Source: Methylobacterium haplocladii
GTDB lineage: Bacteria > Pseudomonadota > Alphaproteobacteria > Rhizobiales > Beijerinckiaceae
Direction of reading: 5' to 3'
Assembly (NCBI RefSeq): GCF_007992175.1
Contig: NZ_BJZT01000029.1
Coordinates: forward strand, 1-64,000
DNA: 64,000 nucleotides
Shown: positions 8,847-18,126 of the stretch, piece by piece
Numbering within the stretch: position 1 is the first letter of the stretch
How the letters are laid out: each line of letters starts with the position of its first letter
Made by a program: the position numbers and the translations under genes
The notes under the pieces: generated by a model
Told to the model about the DNA's origin: nothing
What the model saw: the letters and a program-made list of their open reading frames with translations, nothing else
Database searches by the model: none

Positions 8847-11033
8847 GTGGACGCAGGACCAGCCGATACCGAGCGTCCCCAGCGATCCCGTATCGGGGTG
8901 GTGCTCCGTTGGGTGTGGCGGGCCTATGCGCGGCTCGTGCGCCTGCTGGTCATGGCGGTCGTCGGCACGCTGCTCCTGGCCTTCGGCGTGCTCTTCATCA
9001 ACTACGTCGTGCTCTCGACTCCGACCGCGACGGCCTATCGCAACCTCGACCCGGCCCTGCCCGCCTGCCGCGACGGGCTCGCCCAGGGTTGGACGATCCT
9101 GGCCGATCTCGGGCGCGACACGCTGCGCGACGCGAGCGTGCCCGACGACGGCGGTTGGGAGGATTCCAGCAACGACGAGCGCGCCGCCGTTTCCAAGGAC
9201 CCGGCCTGGCGTACGCGGCTACGCTGCGCGCTGCAGCGCCACGTAGTGCCGTCGACGAAGGCCGAGGGAAAGCCGCTGGATTACCATCTCGGCTTCCTCG
9301 AATTCCAGGAGACCGGCGAGCCCTATGCGCTGATCTCGCAGAACGCACGCGGCAGCGACGCGGCGATGACCTCGGCGATGCTGCGCGACCGGATGCACGA
9401 CGCGTCCCGGCCCTCCGTCCCGGACGCGCAGCCGGTCATCACCCAGCTCGATGCGCTGAAGCAGCACCTCTCCAACGGCTCGCACTACGTCATCGTCTTC
9501 ATCCACGGCTGGCGGCACGACGCCCGCATCGGCGACGGCAACGTCGCGGACATCAGACTCTACGCGGCCCATGCGGCGCGCTTTCTGCGGGAGCGCTGCC
9601 CGATCGATCCGAGCGCCTGCGCAATGAAGGTCACGGCGATCTATATCGGCTGGCGCGGCGCCCGCGTCGACGAGAAGGGCCTCAAGGCGGATTTCGGCGA
9701 GGCTGTCGGCGGGTTTCTCGGCAATCTGTCGGCCGGGGCGACGCTGTTCGACCGCAAGCCGGTGAGCGAGGCGATCGCACCGGCCGCGGTCTCGGCTTTG
9801 CGCACTTTGGAGGGCGTCCTGGCGCCCCCGCTCGGACATAGACCGGACGATCCGCGCGCGCATAACCGGATGGTGATCGCCGGCCACAGCCTCGGCGGCA
9901 ACATGCTCGCCACCGGCCTCAAGGACGATCTCGTCAAGGCGGTGCGGCGGCACAAACCCGGCCAGATCATGCCGCCGGTCCTCGGCAACCTCGTGCTCCT
10001 GATCAACCCCGCTTCCGAGGCGACCAAGTGGACGGCGATCCAGCGCGAGGTCTGGAGCCGCACCGCGACGCATGCCGACCCCAACACGCCGCTCGCAGAG
10101 GTCCAGCGCGACACCGGCTTCTTCCCGGCCGTCCAGAAGCCGCTGGTGGTCTCGGTGACGGCCGCCCTCGCCTTCCCGGCCGGCGGGCTGCGCGCGGGCG
10201 ACTGCGCCTGGATCGGGCTCGACCTCGACGACGACTACAAGGAGGCGCGGGCGCGGATCCGCGACCGGCTCAAGAGCACCGACACCATGTTCGATGCCGG
10301 CGTCGACTACGACTGGGCGACGCACGACCTGTTCCCGACCTTCAAGTTCGATTACCGCCCCGCCGCCGGCTGGCTCGGCCGGGCCGCTGCCCGCATCGAG
10401 CGGCGTCGGCCGGATGGCGAGAGCTGCACGCGCCCGCCGCCGGCGGACTGGCTCTCACGGATCGAGACGCTCCCGATCCGCGCGCTCGCGCTGCTCGCTC
10501 GGACCTTCCCGTTCCAGGATTCGTCCCGCGAGGACTCGCACACGATCGGCAACCTCGACCCGCCGCGACCGGCCGCCGGCGTGCTGGCGGACGCGCAGCC
10601 TTCGGCCTCCCCGTTCGGCACCACGCACGAGCTCCTCGGCCTCAACGCCTCGGGCGCGGAGCGGCATCACCCCTACGCGACGCTGGCGGACGCCCCGATC
10701 CCGTGCCCCCCGACCAATCGCTGGCTCACCCGCGCACGGGCGGCGCAGGCGAACCAGTTCGGGCTGTTCTGGGACAGCGAGGCCCTCGCGCCCGCCGATC
10801 GCGGCGTGCGCGGCCAGGGCGTTCCCGCGGCGGAATTTCTGCACGGTCTGCAATTCACCGGCATCGCGCCGATCACCGCCGCCAACGACCCGTTCTGGAA
10901 CGTGCGCGCCTTCGACAACGCCCTCTCGCGCCACGACGGCTACCGCTTGTCGTCGTTCATCTGCGCCATGAACCAGCTCGTCCTCGACGACATCACCGGC
11001 GTGCCGGCGGACATGATCAGCACCATGCGGTGA
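8847..11033 (+). CDS. Membrane-anchored alpha/beta hydrolase-fold protein
   Basis: A 728-residue protein with one N-terminal membrane helix (about residues 33-56) and a long extracytoplasmic part. The nucleophile elbow GHSLGG lies near residue 350, preceded by the strand VIVFIHGWRHDA near residue 213, where the oxyanion-hole residues are expected. Both features mark an alpha/beta hydrolase fold of esterase or lipase type. The last 250 residues have no recognised domain. The start is a GTG with GAGAGG eight bases upstream. The substrate is unknown. It follows the kinase by 66 bases in the same direction and could be co-transcribed. Confidence 0.7.
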   Translation: MDAGPADTERPQRSRIGVVLRWVWRAYARLVRLLVMAVVGTLLLAFGVLFINYVVLSTPTATAYRNLDPALPACRDGLAQGWTILADLGRDTLRDASVPDDGGWEDSSNDERAAVSKDPAWRTRLRCALQRHVVPSTKAEGKPLDYHLGFLEFQETGEPYALISQNARGSDAAMTSAMLRDRMHDASRPSVPDAQPVITQLDALKQHLSNGSHYVIVFIHGWRHDARIGDGNVADIRLYAAHAARFLRERCPIDPSACAMKVTAIYIGWRGARVDEKGLKADFGEAVGGFLGNLSAGATLFDRKPVSEAIAPAAVSALRTLEGVLAPPLGHRPDDPRAHNRMVIAGHSLGGNMLATGLKDDLVKAVRRHKPGQIMPPVLGNLVLLINPASEATKWTAIQREVWSRTATHADPNTPLAEVQRDTGFFPAVQKPLVVSVTAALAFPAGGLRAGDCAWIGLDLDDDYKEARARIRDRLKSTDTMFDAGVDYDWATHDLFPTFKFDYRPAAGWLGRAAARIERRRPDGESCTRPPPADWLSRIETLPIRALALLARTFPFQDSSREDSHTIGNLDPPRPAAGVLADAQPSASPFGTTHELLGLNASGAERHHPYATLADAPIPCPPTNRWLTRARAAQANQFGLFWDSEALAPADRGVRGQGVPAAEFLHGLQFTGIAPITAANDPFWNVRAFDNALSRHDGYRLSSFICAMNQLVLDDITGVPADMISTMR

Positions 11034-11227
11034 CGACGGGTCGGCAGATCCGGCAGAATCGCAGCCCTGGCCGCCACCTCTCGGCCGGCGGCCTGCGTTG
11101 ACAAGCGCGAAATGGCCTCGTTACGGTCCGCGCCCTAATTCAACCATGGTTGATCATCGTCGACGGTGCCGGCCGCCCGTTTCAGAGCGCCGGACCCTGC
11201 CGCGACGTGCCGGAGGAAGCTGCACCC

Positions 11228-11977
11228 ATGAAGGTTCTCGTGCCCGTCAAGCGGGTTGTCGACTACAACGTCAAGATCCGCGTGAAGGCCGACGGTTCGG
11301 GCGTCGAACTCGCCAACGTCAAGATGTCGATGAATCCCTTCGACGAGATCGCCGTCGAGGAGGCGATCAAGCTCAAGGAAGCAGGCAAGGTCACCGAGGT
11401 GATCGCCGTCTCGATCGGGCCGGAGAAGGCCCAGGAAACCCTGCGCACCGCGCTGGCCATGGGTGCCGACCGCGCCATTCTGGTGAAGACCGACGTGACC
11501 ACCGAGCCGCTGGCCGTCGCCAAGCTCCTCAAGGCCGTCGTCGAGAAGGAGAGCCCGGGGCTCGTCATCCTCGGCAAGCAGGCGATCGACGACGATTGCA
11601 ACCAGACCGGCCAGATGCTCGGCGCCCTTCTCGGCTGGCCGCAGGGCACCTTCGCCTACAAGCTCGCGTTCGAGAGCGAGAGCATCGACGTGACGCGCGA
11701 GGTCGATGGCGGCCTGCAGACCGTGAAGCTGAAGCTTCCGGCCATCGTCACCACCGATCTGCGACTGAACGAGCCGCGCTACGCCTCGCTGCCGAACATC
11801 ATGAAGGCGAAGAAGAAGCCCCTCGACATCCTCTCGGCGGACGATCTCGGCGTCGACGTCACCCCGCGGCTCAAGGTCATCAAGACCACCGAGCCTCCGG
11901 GCCGCTCCGCCGGCGTCAAGGTCGGGTCGGTGTCGGAGCTCGTCTCGAAGCTCAAGAACGAAGCCGGCGTCCTCTAG
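11228..11977 (+). CDS. etfB: Electron transfer flavoprotein beta subunit
   Basis: A 249-residue EtfB. With EtfA it forms the FAD- and AMP-containing heterodimer that takes electrons from acyl-CoA dehydrogenases and passes them to ETF:quinone oxidoreductase. The opening [14 protein letters not shown] and the signature [16 protein letters not shown] (about residues 36-51) are diagnostic, as is the conserved [15 protein letters not shown] segment near residue 116. The ATG at 11228 has GGAGGAAG upstream, so the longer reading from 11150 is rejected. etfA follows after 76 bases, as in most proteobacteria. Confidence 0.95.
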   Translation: MKVLVPVKRVVDYNVKIRVKADGSGVELANVKMSMNPFDEIAVEEAIKLKEAGKVTEVIAVSIGPEKAQETLRTALAMGADRAILVKTDVTTEPLAVAKLLKAVVEKESPGLVILGKQAIDDDCNQTGQMLGALLGWPQGTFAYKLAFESESIDVTREVDGGLQTVKLKLPAIVTTDLRLNEPRYASLPNIMKAKKKPLDILSADDLGVDVTPRLKVIKTTEPPGRSAGVKVGSVSELVSKLKNEAGVL

Positions 11978-12053
11978 TATTTTTGGCCGTTTTGCGCCGC
12001 TCCCGCCCTGTGGTCGAGCGGCGCGCCCATCCACTGACCGTGAGAACCGACCG

Positions 12054-13004
12054 ATGACCACGCTCCTCTACGTCGAGCACGCCAATTCCGAGATCAAGGA
12101 CGGCACGCTCAAGGCCCTCACCGCCGCCAAGGACCTCGGCGCCCCCATCCACGCCCTGGTGCTCGGCACCGGCAGTAAGGCGGCGGCCGAGGCCGCAGGC
12201 CGCCTCGACGGCGTCGAGAAGGTCCTGAACGCCGAAGACGCCGTCTACGACCACGACATGGCCGAGCCGATCGCCGCGCTCATCGCCAAGATCGCCGGCC
12301 CCTACGACGCGATCGTCTCGTCCGCGACCACCACCGGCAAGAACATCCTGCCGCGCGTCGCGGCGCTGCTCGACGTCGCCCAGGTCTCCGACATCATCAA
12401 GGTGGTTTCGCCCGACACCTTCGAGCGGCCGATCTATGCCGGCAACGCCATCCAGACGGTGCAGGCGCCGGACGGCAAGAAGGTCATCACCGTGCGCGGC
12501 GCCTCCTTCAAGGCTGCCGGCGAAGGCGGCTCGGCCGCGCCTGTCGAGGCCGTCCCCGAGGGCGCGCAGGAGTCCGGCGGCTCCGCCTACAAGAGCGAGG
12601 AGATCGCCAAGTCCGACCGTCCCGAATTGGCGTCGGCCAAGATCATCGTCTCCGGCGGCCGTGCGCTCGGTTCGTCGGACAAGTTCAAGGAGGTCATCGA
12701 GCCCCTGGCCGACGCCTTCGGCGCCGGTGTCGGTGCCTCGCGCGCGGCGGTGGATGCCGGCTACGCCCCGAACGACTGGCAGGTCGGCCAGACCGGCAAG
12801 GTCGTGGCGCCCGACCTCTACGTCGCGGTGGGTATTTCCGGCGCGATCCAACACTTGGCCGGCATGAAGGATTCGAAGGTTATCGTCGCCATCAACAAGG
12901 ACGAGGACGCGCCGATCTTCCAGGTCGCCGATTACGGCCTCGTGGGCGATCTCTTCCAGATCGTGCCGGAACTGCAGGCCGAAGTCGCCAAAGCCAAGGG
13001 CTGA
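12054..13004 (+). CDS. etfA: Electron transfer flavoprotein alpha subunit
   Basis: A 316-residue EtfA, the FAD-binding partner of EtfB. The N-terminal domain begins [21 protein letters not shown]. The C-terminal FAD-binding domain contains [13 protein letters not shown] near residue 200, the [22 protein letters not shown] region, and [18 protein letters not shown] near residue 262, which together bind the flavin. The gene is directly downstream of etfB and is followed by a stable hairpin, then by the 3-hydroxybutyryl-CoA dehydrogenase gene. The three gene products therefore supply beta-oxidation-like and C4 acyl-CoA steps. Confidence 0.95.
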   Translation: MTTLLYVEHANSEIKDGTLKALTAAKDLGAPIHALVLGTGSKAAAEAAGRLDGVEKVLNAEDAVYDHDMAEPIAALIAKIAGPYDAIVSSATTTGKNILPRVAALLDVAQVSDIIKVVSPDTFERPIYAGNAIQTVQAPDGKKVITVRGASFKAAGEGGSAAPVEAVPEGAQESGGSAYKSEEIAKSDRPELASAKIIVSGGRALGSSDKFKEVIEPLADAFGAGVGASRAAVDAGYAPNDWQVGQTGKVVAPDLYVAVGISGAIQHLAGMKDSKVIVAINKDEDAPIFQVADYGLVGDLFQIVPELQAEVAKAKG

Positions 13005-13060
13005 ATCCGAGATTGATCCGACCCGCGATTCGGGTTTGAGAAATTTCGTATACTACTGGA

Positions 13061-13082
13061 CCTTCGGGGGGCTCCCCGAAGG
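13061..13082 (+). terminator. Hairpin between etfA and hbd
   Basis: CCTTCGGGG and CCCCGAAGG form a perfect nine-base-pair stem around a GGCT loop. There is no U tract, so it may attenuate transcription or protect mRNA rather than fully terminate. Confidence 0.5.
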
Positions 13083-13187
13083 CCTGAAATACTCTATGAC
13101 GCACGTTTGACGTCATTGTTGCGCTGCCGCATTGTGATCGATGGATTACGCGGCGCGGCCGCAATGTCTGAGGATTCGGGAACGGCA

Positions 13188-14069
13188 ATGGCCCTCGATA
13201 TCAGGACCGTCGGCATCATCGGCGCCGGACAGATGGGCAACGGCATTGCCCATGTCTGTGCTGCAGCCGGCCTCGACGTGCGGCTGAACGACCGCGACCC
13301 CGACCGTATCACGGCCGGCCTCTCGCTCATCGAAGGCAACCTGACCCGGCAGGTTCAGAAGGGCACGCTCAGCGAGGACCAGCGCCGCGGCGCCCTCGAC
13401 CGCATCGGCGCGGCCCGCGGCTACAAGGATCTCGAAGCCTGCGATCTCGTCATCGAGGCCGCCACCGAGGACGAGGGTACCAAGCGCCAGATCTTCCAGG
13501 CCCTGTGTCCGTCGCTGCGCCCGGACACGCTGATCGCCACCAACACTTCGTCGATCTCGATCACGCGACTCGCCGCCTCGACCGACCGGCCGGAGCGCTT
13601 CATCGGTATCCACTTCATGAATCCGGTTCCGCTGATGCAGCTCGTCGAGCTGATTCGCGGCATCGCCACGGAAGATCCGACCTACGAATCGGCGAAGCGC
13701 TTCATCGCCAAACTGGGCAAGATCTCGACGATGTCGGAGGATTTCCCGGCCTTCATCGTCAACCGCATTCTGTTGCCGATGATCAACGAGGCGATCTACA
13801 CGCTGTACGAGGGCGTCGGCTCGGTCGAATCCATCGACACCGCGATGAAGCTCGGCGCGAACCACCCGATGGGTCCGCTCCAGTTGGCCGATTTCATCGG
13901 CCTCGATACCTGCCTCTCGGTGATGCAGGTGCTCTACGAAGGGCTGGCCGATTCGAAGTACCGCCCCTGCCCGCTGCTCGTGAAGTACGTCGAGGCCGGC
14001 TGGCTCGGCCGCAAGACCAAACGCGGATTCTACGATTATCGCGGCGAAACGCCTGTCCCGACACGCTGA
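13188..14069 (+). CDS. hbdA: 3-hydroxybutyryl-CoA dehydrogenase
   Basis: A 293-residue NAD(P)-dependent enzyme interconverting 3-hydroxybutyryl-CoA and acetoacetyl-CoA. The N-terminal Rossmann motif GIIGAGQMGNGIAHVCAAAG is plain. The catalytic His sits in IHFMNPVPLMQLVELIRG (about residue 143), and the conserved Asn in FIVNRILLPMINEAI. The C-terminal domain carries the dimerisation signature MKLGANHPMGPLQLADFIGLD. The ATG at 13188 has CGGGAAC upstream and gives the usual family length; an alternative ATG at 13164 would add eight residues. In methylotrophs this enzyme links C4 metabolism to the ethylmalonyl-CoA pathway and polyhydroxybutyrate. Confidence 0.93.
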   Translation: MALDIRTVGIIGAGQMGNGIAHVCAAAGLDVRLNDRDPDRITAGLSLIEGNLTRQVQKGTLSEDQRRGALDRIGAARGYKDLEACDLVIEAATEDEGTKRQIFQALCPSLRPDTLIATNTSSISITRLAASTDRPERFIGIHFMNPVPLMQLVELIRGIATEDPTYESAKRFIAKLGKISTMSEDFPAFIVNRILLPMINEAIYTLYEGVGSVESIDTAMKLGANHPMGPLQLADFIGLDTCLSVMQVLYEGLADSKYRPCPLLVKYVEAGWLGRKTKRGFYDYRGETPVPTR

Positions 14070-14102
14070 GCAAGTCTCCTAGTGACGGGGGATGGATGAA
14101 AG

Positions 14103-14122
14103 CGCCGGCCTCACGGCCGGCG
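14103..14122. terminator. Bidirectional hairpin between convergent genes
   Basis: CGCCGGCC pairs with GGCCGGCG around a TCAC loop, placed between the end of hbd and the end of the leftward small membrane protein gene. Its symmetry lets it serve both transcripts. Confidence 0.5.
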
Positions 14123-14129
14123 TCGGACA

Positions 14130-14354
14130 TCAATTCTGCTTTTTCTCGGCTGGAGCCTGCGTCGGATTGGTGGCGGTCGAACGGGCAGCCTCGGTGCTCT
14201 GGCTCCCGTGATCATTCGGTGAGACCGATCCCTGCCAGGTCAGCACGCCGGCTCCGGCGACGATCGCCAGGATAACGGCGGCGACCAGCACGTAGAGAAC
14301 CGGCTTTCCCTTCTCACCCTGACGTGACTCTTTTCCCGTCTCGACCTGTGCCAT
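14130..14354 (-). CDS. Small single-pass membrane protein
   Basis: A 74-residue protein with a short basic N-terminus (about residues 1-17), one hydrophobic helix (about residues 18-38) and a polar Ser/Thr/Gln-rich tail, probably outside the membrane. The ATG at 14354 has GAGGAA immediately upstream at good spacing; a TTG one codon earlier is too close to that site. No family is recognised. It stands alone between convergent hbd and the quinone oxidoreductase gene upstream. Confidence 0.6.
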   Translation of the reverse strand: MAQVETGKESRQGEKGKPVLYVLVAAVILAIVAGAGVLTWQGSVSPNDHGSQSTEAARSTATNPTQAPAEKKQN

Positions 14355-14472
14355 CAATTCCTCAACTCACGCGACGCCACGACACCCGTGACGGGCAGCC
14401 AACGTCGCATGGAGTCGCGTGTTCCTCATCCCGGCGCGTGGCAATAAGCCCGGATCCTGCTGGCGATCGGGC

Positions 14473-15477
14473 TCAGCGCCCGGTCACCAGCATGATCTTC
14501 CCGAGATGGGCGCTCGACTCCATCAGCGCATGCGCCTTGGCCGCGTCTTCCAGCGGGAACGTCTCGTGGACGATCGGCTTGATCGTGCCTGCCTCGACCA
14601 GCGGCCAGATCTCGGCGCGAAGCTTGTCGGCGATGGCCGCCTTGTTCTCCTTCGGCTGGGCGCGAAGCGTCGCGCCTGTGATGGTGAGACGCTTCAACAT
14701 GATCGGCGTCAGGTTCACGCTCTCGGCCTTGTAGCCCTTCATGAAGGCGATCTGGACGAGGCGGCCCTCGACGGCGAGCGATGCGATGTTCTTGGCGAGA
14801 TAGGCTGCGCCGACCATGTCGAGGATCACGTCGACACCCTGGCCGTCGGTGAGCCGCTTGATCTCCTCGGCGAAGTCGGCCTCGCGGTAGTCGATCGCCG
14901 CATCCGCCCCGAGCTGTTCGCAGAACCGGCATTTCTCGGCCGAGCCGGCGGTGGCGTAGACGCTGGCGCCGTGCGCCTTGGCGATCTGGATCGCGGTGGA
15001 GCCGATGCCGCTCGAACCGCCATGGACCAGAAAGCGCTCGCCCTTCTGCAGCCGCCCGCGCTGGATGACCGTCGAGTAGACCGTGAACACCGTCTCCGGC
15101 AGCGCTGCCGCCTCGATCAGTGAGAGCGGACCGGGCTTCGGCAGCACCTGACCCGCTTCCGCGACGACGAACTCGGCATATCCGCCGCTGATCACCAGCG
15201 CGCAGACCTCGTCCCCCTCCGAGAAGCCCGAAACGCCGTCCCCGAGCGCCGTGATCCGGCCGCCGACTTCGAGGCCGGGGATCTCGGTCGCCCCCTTCGG
15301 CGGCGGATAGTTGCCCTGCCGCTGCATCACGTCCGGCCGGTTCACGCCGGCGGCGACGACCTCGATCAACACCTGCCCCGGGCCGGGCTTCGGCACCGGC
15401 ACCGTCTCCACCGCCATGACCTCGGGACCTCCCGAGCCGTCGAAACGGATCTGGCGCATGGTGTCGGGTACGGGCAT
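14473..15477 (-). CDS. NAD(P)H quinone oxidoreductase, zinc-independent MDR family
   Basis: A 334-residue medium-chain dehydrogenase/reductase of the quinone oxidoreductase (PIG3/Qor-like) subgroup. The first half carries the GroES-like fold with GVNRPDVMQRQGNYPPPKGA (about residues 46-65), typical of this subgroup and lacking catalytic zinc ligands. The NADPH-binding loop VHGGSSGIGSTAIQIAKAHG lies near residue 145. It likely reduces quinones or similar electrophiles using NADPH. The ATG at 15477 has GAGGAGACTCC upstream, which fixes the start and excludes a 51-residue extension. Upstream on the same strand is upp. Confidence 0.88.
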   Translation of the reverse strand: MPVPDTMRQIRFDGSGGPEVMAVETVPVPKPGPGQVLIEVVAAGVNRPDVMQRQGNYPPPKGATEIPGLEVGGRITALGDGVSGFSEGDEVCALVISGGYAEFVVAEAGQVLPKPGPLSLIEAAALPETVFTVYSTVIQRGRLQKGERFLVHGGSSGIGSTAIQIAKAHGASVYATAGSAEKCRFCEQLGADAAIDYREADFAEEIKRLTDGQGVDVILDMVGAAYLAKNIASLAVEGRLVQIAFMKGYKAESVNLTPIMLKRLTITGATLRAQPKENKAAIADKLRAEIWPLVEAGTIKPIVHETFPLEDAAKAHALMESSAHLGKIMLVTGR

Positions 15478-15536
15478 CGGAGTCTCCTCGAAAGTGTGTC
15501 TCCCTAGTTGCGGCCCGCGCGCTCTGCGGCAAGGGG

Positions 15537-16169
15537 TCACCGCGTGCCGTACATGCGGTCTCCCGCATCGCCGAGGCCCGGCACGATGTAGCCGTGGTCG
15601 TTGAGGTGGCTGTCGATCGCCGCGGTCCAAACCGGCACCTCGGGATGGGCCTGCTGCAGCCGGGCGAGGCCTTCCGGTGCTGCGAGCAGGCAGACGAAGC
15701 GCAGGTCGCGGGCACCGCGGCTCTTCAGACGGTCGATGGCGGCCACCGCGGAATTCGCCGTGGCGAGCATGGGGTCGAGCACCAGCACGGTGCGGTCGGC
15801 GAGGTCCGACGGGCTCTTGAAGTAGTATTCGACCGCTTGGAGGCTCTCGGGATCCCGGTAGATGCCGACATGGGAAACGCGGGCGGCCGGCATCAGCGAG
15901 AGCATGCCGTCGAGGAAGCCGACACCGGCCCGCAGGATCGGCGCCAGCACGAGCTTCTTGCCGGCGATCCGCCTCCCCTCCGTCGCCTCGATCGGCGTCT
16001 CGATGATGACGGGTTCGAGCGGCAGGTCGCGGGTGACCTCGTAGGCCAACAGCATGCCGATTTCGTTGAGAAGCTCGCGAAAGCCCTTCGTGGAGCGGTC
16101 GCGATCCCGCATCAGCGTCAGCTTGTGCTGGACGAGGGGGTGATCGACCACCGTGACCGTCGCCGCCAT
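15537..16169 (-). CDS. upp: Uracil phosphoribosyltransferase
   Basis: A 210-residue enzyme joining uracil to PRPP to give UMP in pyrimidine salvage. The family features are in order: [13 protein letters not shown] near the N-terminus, the [14 protein letters not shown] loop around residue 76, the PRPP-binding loop [14 protein letters not shown] near residue 130, and the uracil-binding [10 protein letters not shown] at the C-terminal end. The ATG at 16169 has AGGGAA upstream and gives the usual family length, so the eleven-residue extension is rejected. Confidence 0.95.
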   Translation of the reverse strand: MAATVTVVDHPLVQHKLTLMRDRDRSTKGFRELLNEIGMLLAYEVTRDLPLEPVIIETPIEATEGRRIAGKKLVLAPILRAGVGFLDGMLSLMPAARVSHVGIYRDPESLQAVEYYFKSPSDLADRTVLVLDPMLATANSAVAAIDRLKSRGARDLRFVCLLAAPEGLARLQQAHPEVPVWTAAIDSHLNDHGYIVPGLGDAGDRMYGTR

Positions 16170-16268
16170 ATCACCGGGTTCCCTGGTTCTGCGCGCCTGC
16201 ACTCCTTATGCGCCGAATCCGCACGGGAGCGAGCCCGCGATGCAGGCGTCGCGCCAGCGTCGAGGCCG

Positions 16269-16610
16269 TCAGGCGGAGCCGAAAGTCGGCGGCAAACGGC
16301 CGATGCGTTCGATGCGCACGCCGGCATAGCAGTCGCGCTGCCAGGCAAGCCTCACCTGGAACACGAAATCGCGCCCGTTGACCTTGAACAGGAAGGTCTC
16401 CGGTAGCGCGCAACCGCGCGGAATGCCGAGTTTCGCGCCGGATTTGGAGACGTCCTTGACCACGCAGCGGATATCGCTCCCGTCGGGAAGGCGGATCACG
16501 GCGATCAGGTTCGCCTCGGTGCGCTCCTCCCGGCGGTCGACGTGGAAATCGCGCACGGGAGCGTCGTCTCCGGCACTCATCCCCACCCAATCCAGCATCG
16601 CCTCGGACAT
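16269..16610 (-). CDS. PilZ domain protein
   Basis: A 113-residue protein consisting mainly of a PilZ fold. The cyclic-di-GMP-binding elements are visible as the N-terminal RREERTEAN (an RxxxR-like box, about residues 27-35) and VKDVSKSGAKLGI (a D/NxSxxG box, about residues 52-64). It may respond to cyclic di-GMP and affect motility or surface behaviour, which fits its place beside the flagellin genes, although the RxxxR box is not textbook. The ATG at 16610 has GGAAGG upstream; a TTG nine codons earlier is less likely. Confidence 0.8.
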   Translation of the reverse strand: MSEAMLDWVGMSAGDDAPVRDFHVDRREERTEANLIAVIRLPDGSDIRCVVKDVSKSGAKLGIPRGCALPETFLFKVNGRDFVFQVRLAWQRDCYAGVRIERIGRLPPTFGSA

Positions 16611-16695
16611 CTCGCGCCCAGCCTTCCGCGTGTCCAAAGAACTCTATATCTGCAGGCGTTACCTGTTCTCTAATGCTGGCTCTTACAACGAAAAC

Positions 16696-16717
16696 AGCCG
16701 AGGCTAACGCCTCGGCT
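16696..16717 (-). terminator. Terminator of the first flagellin gene
   Basis: AGCCGAGGC and GCCTCGGCT form a nine-base-pair stem around a TAAC loop. Read leftward the stem is followed by TGTTTTCGTTG, giving a U-rich tail. Confidence 0.7.
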
Positions 16718-16742
16718 CGATTGAATGGTTTTATACGGTCGA

Positions 16743-17945
16743 TTACTGGAGAAGTTTCAGGATGCCCTGCTGCGCCTGGTTGGCCAGCGACAGGGCGGAG
16801 ATGCCGAGCGACTGGCGGGTGGTCAGGGCCTGGGAGTTGGCCGCTTCCTCGTTGAGGTCGGCGTTCGTCAGGTTGGCCGAACCCGTCTCCAGCACGTTGA
16901 TGATGTTCTTGGTGAAGTCCTGGCGGTTCTGCACGACCGAGAGGTTCGAACCGAAGGTCGAAGCCTGGGAGCGCAGGGTATCGCTCGCCTGGGTCAACGT
17001 CGTGGTCGTCGTCTTGATGTCGGCGTCGAGCAGGAAGTTGCCCTGTCCGACGTTCGTGCCGGAGAGGCCGGCTACCGCGCTGAGTTTGAGACCGGCAGAT
17101 GTCGAATCGACGCCCTGGATGTCGATGTTGGACGTGTCGCGTTCATTGAACGAGATGTGCAGCTTGTTGGTGATGTTGTTGCTCGACAGCAGGTTGACGC
17201 CGTTGAAGCTGGCGTCCTTGGCGAGCTGGTCGATCTGGGTCAGCAGGCTGTTGTACTGGGCGGCGAGCGTCGCGCGGGTCGTCACGCCGGTGACGTTCAG
17301 GTCCGGGCTCTTGCCCACCGTCGTGACCGGAGTGCCCACGGTGCCGTAAGTCGGGCCGGCGCCCGTGCCGGCGGCAAAGCCGAGATTGGTCTGATCGGCG
17401 GCGGCACCGAACTCGATGTCGACGCTGCCGTTCAGCACCAGCTTCGTGCCCGTTGTGTCCTTGGAGAAGGCCGCCGAGCCGACGGCGGTGTTGAGCGCCG
17501 TTATAGCCTGGTCGATGGTCGCGTTCGCCGGGATCGTCGCAGGCTTCGCCGTGCCGTTGACGTAGAGGCTGACCGTGCCGCCCGCCGTCAGGAACGCGGC
17601 CGAGGGCGTGCTCGACGCCGAACCCGTCGTGGTGATCTGCGTCGCGAGCGCCTGGTTGGCCGTCGATTTCGCCGAATCGACGAGCTTCTGGATCGAGGTG
17701 ATGCCCTGGTTCGCTGCCTGGATCGTCTGCACGCCGTTGGAAATCCCGTCGAGCAACGTGCCGAGATCGGCCGAGCGGTTGTTGAAGCTCTGCGCCGTGA
17801 AGAAGTTCACCGGGTTGTCGAGGGCCGACGACACCTTCTTGCCCGTCGAGAGCCGGTTCTGGGTCGTCGACGTGAGCGCGGCAGTGTCCTGCAGCGAGAG
17901 GAGGTTCTGCCGTGTTGCGGCGGAGAGGGTGACGTCCGAGGACAT
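16743..17945 (-). CDS. fliC: Flagellin
   Basis: A 400-residue flagellin, the subunit of the flagellar filament. The conserved N-terminal D0/D1 helices run from about residue 5 to 110 (LSAATRQNLLSLQDTAAL, then LDNPVNFFTAQSFNNRS). The conserved C-terminal D1/D0 helices occupy about the last 95 residues (FGSNLSVVQNRQDFTKNI, ending ANQAQQGILKLLQ). The middle is Thr/Gly-rich and variable. There is no signal peptide, as expected for type III export. It is a tandem paralogue of the gene at 18127-19317, with its own terminator. Translation is probably controlled by FlbT through the 5' leader. Confidence 0.95.
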   Translation of the reverse strand: MSSDVTLSAATRQNLLSLQDTAALTSTTQNRLSTGKKVSSALDNPVNFFTAQSFNNRSADLGTLLDGISNGVQTIQAANQGITSIQKLVDSAKSTANQALATQITTTGSASSTPSAAFLTAGGTVSLYVNGTAKPATIPANATIDQAITALNTAVGSAAFSKDTTGTKLVLNGSVDIEFGAAADQTNLGFAAGTGAGPTYGTVGTPVTTVGKSPDLNVTGVTTRATLAAQYNSLLTQIDQLAKDASFNGVNLLSSNNITNKLHISFNERDTSNIDIQGVDSTSAGLKLSAVAGLSGTNVGQGNFLLDADIKTTTTTLTQASDTLRSQASTFGSNLSVVQNRQDFTKNIINVLETGSANLTNADLNEEAANSQALTTRQSLGISALSLANQAQQGILKLLQ

Positions 17946-18078
17946 GGCTGCGATCCGTCCAGCGTTTGCGAAGCGTTAGCGTTAATGAACCATGAAGTTC
18001 TTGCGGTTTGGTTAACGGGTTGTGGTGCTTGTGAAAAACGCGATGCGCCGCCTCATCCCGGCGGGCGCACAAACGAAA

Positions 18079-18102
18079 ACGGCCGGGCGTGAGCCCGGCC
18101 GT
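18079..18102 (-). terminator. Terminator of the second flagellin gene
   Basis: ACGGCCGGGC and GCCCGGCCGT form a perfect ten-base-pair stem around a four-base loop. Read leftward it runs into TTTTCGTTTG. It separates the two flagellin transcription units. Confidence 0.75.
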
Positions 18103-18126
18103 CTCGCCGTCGAGCGCGGTAAGCGC

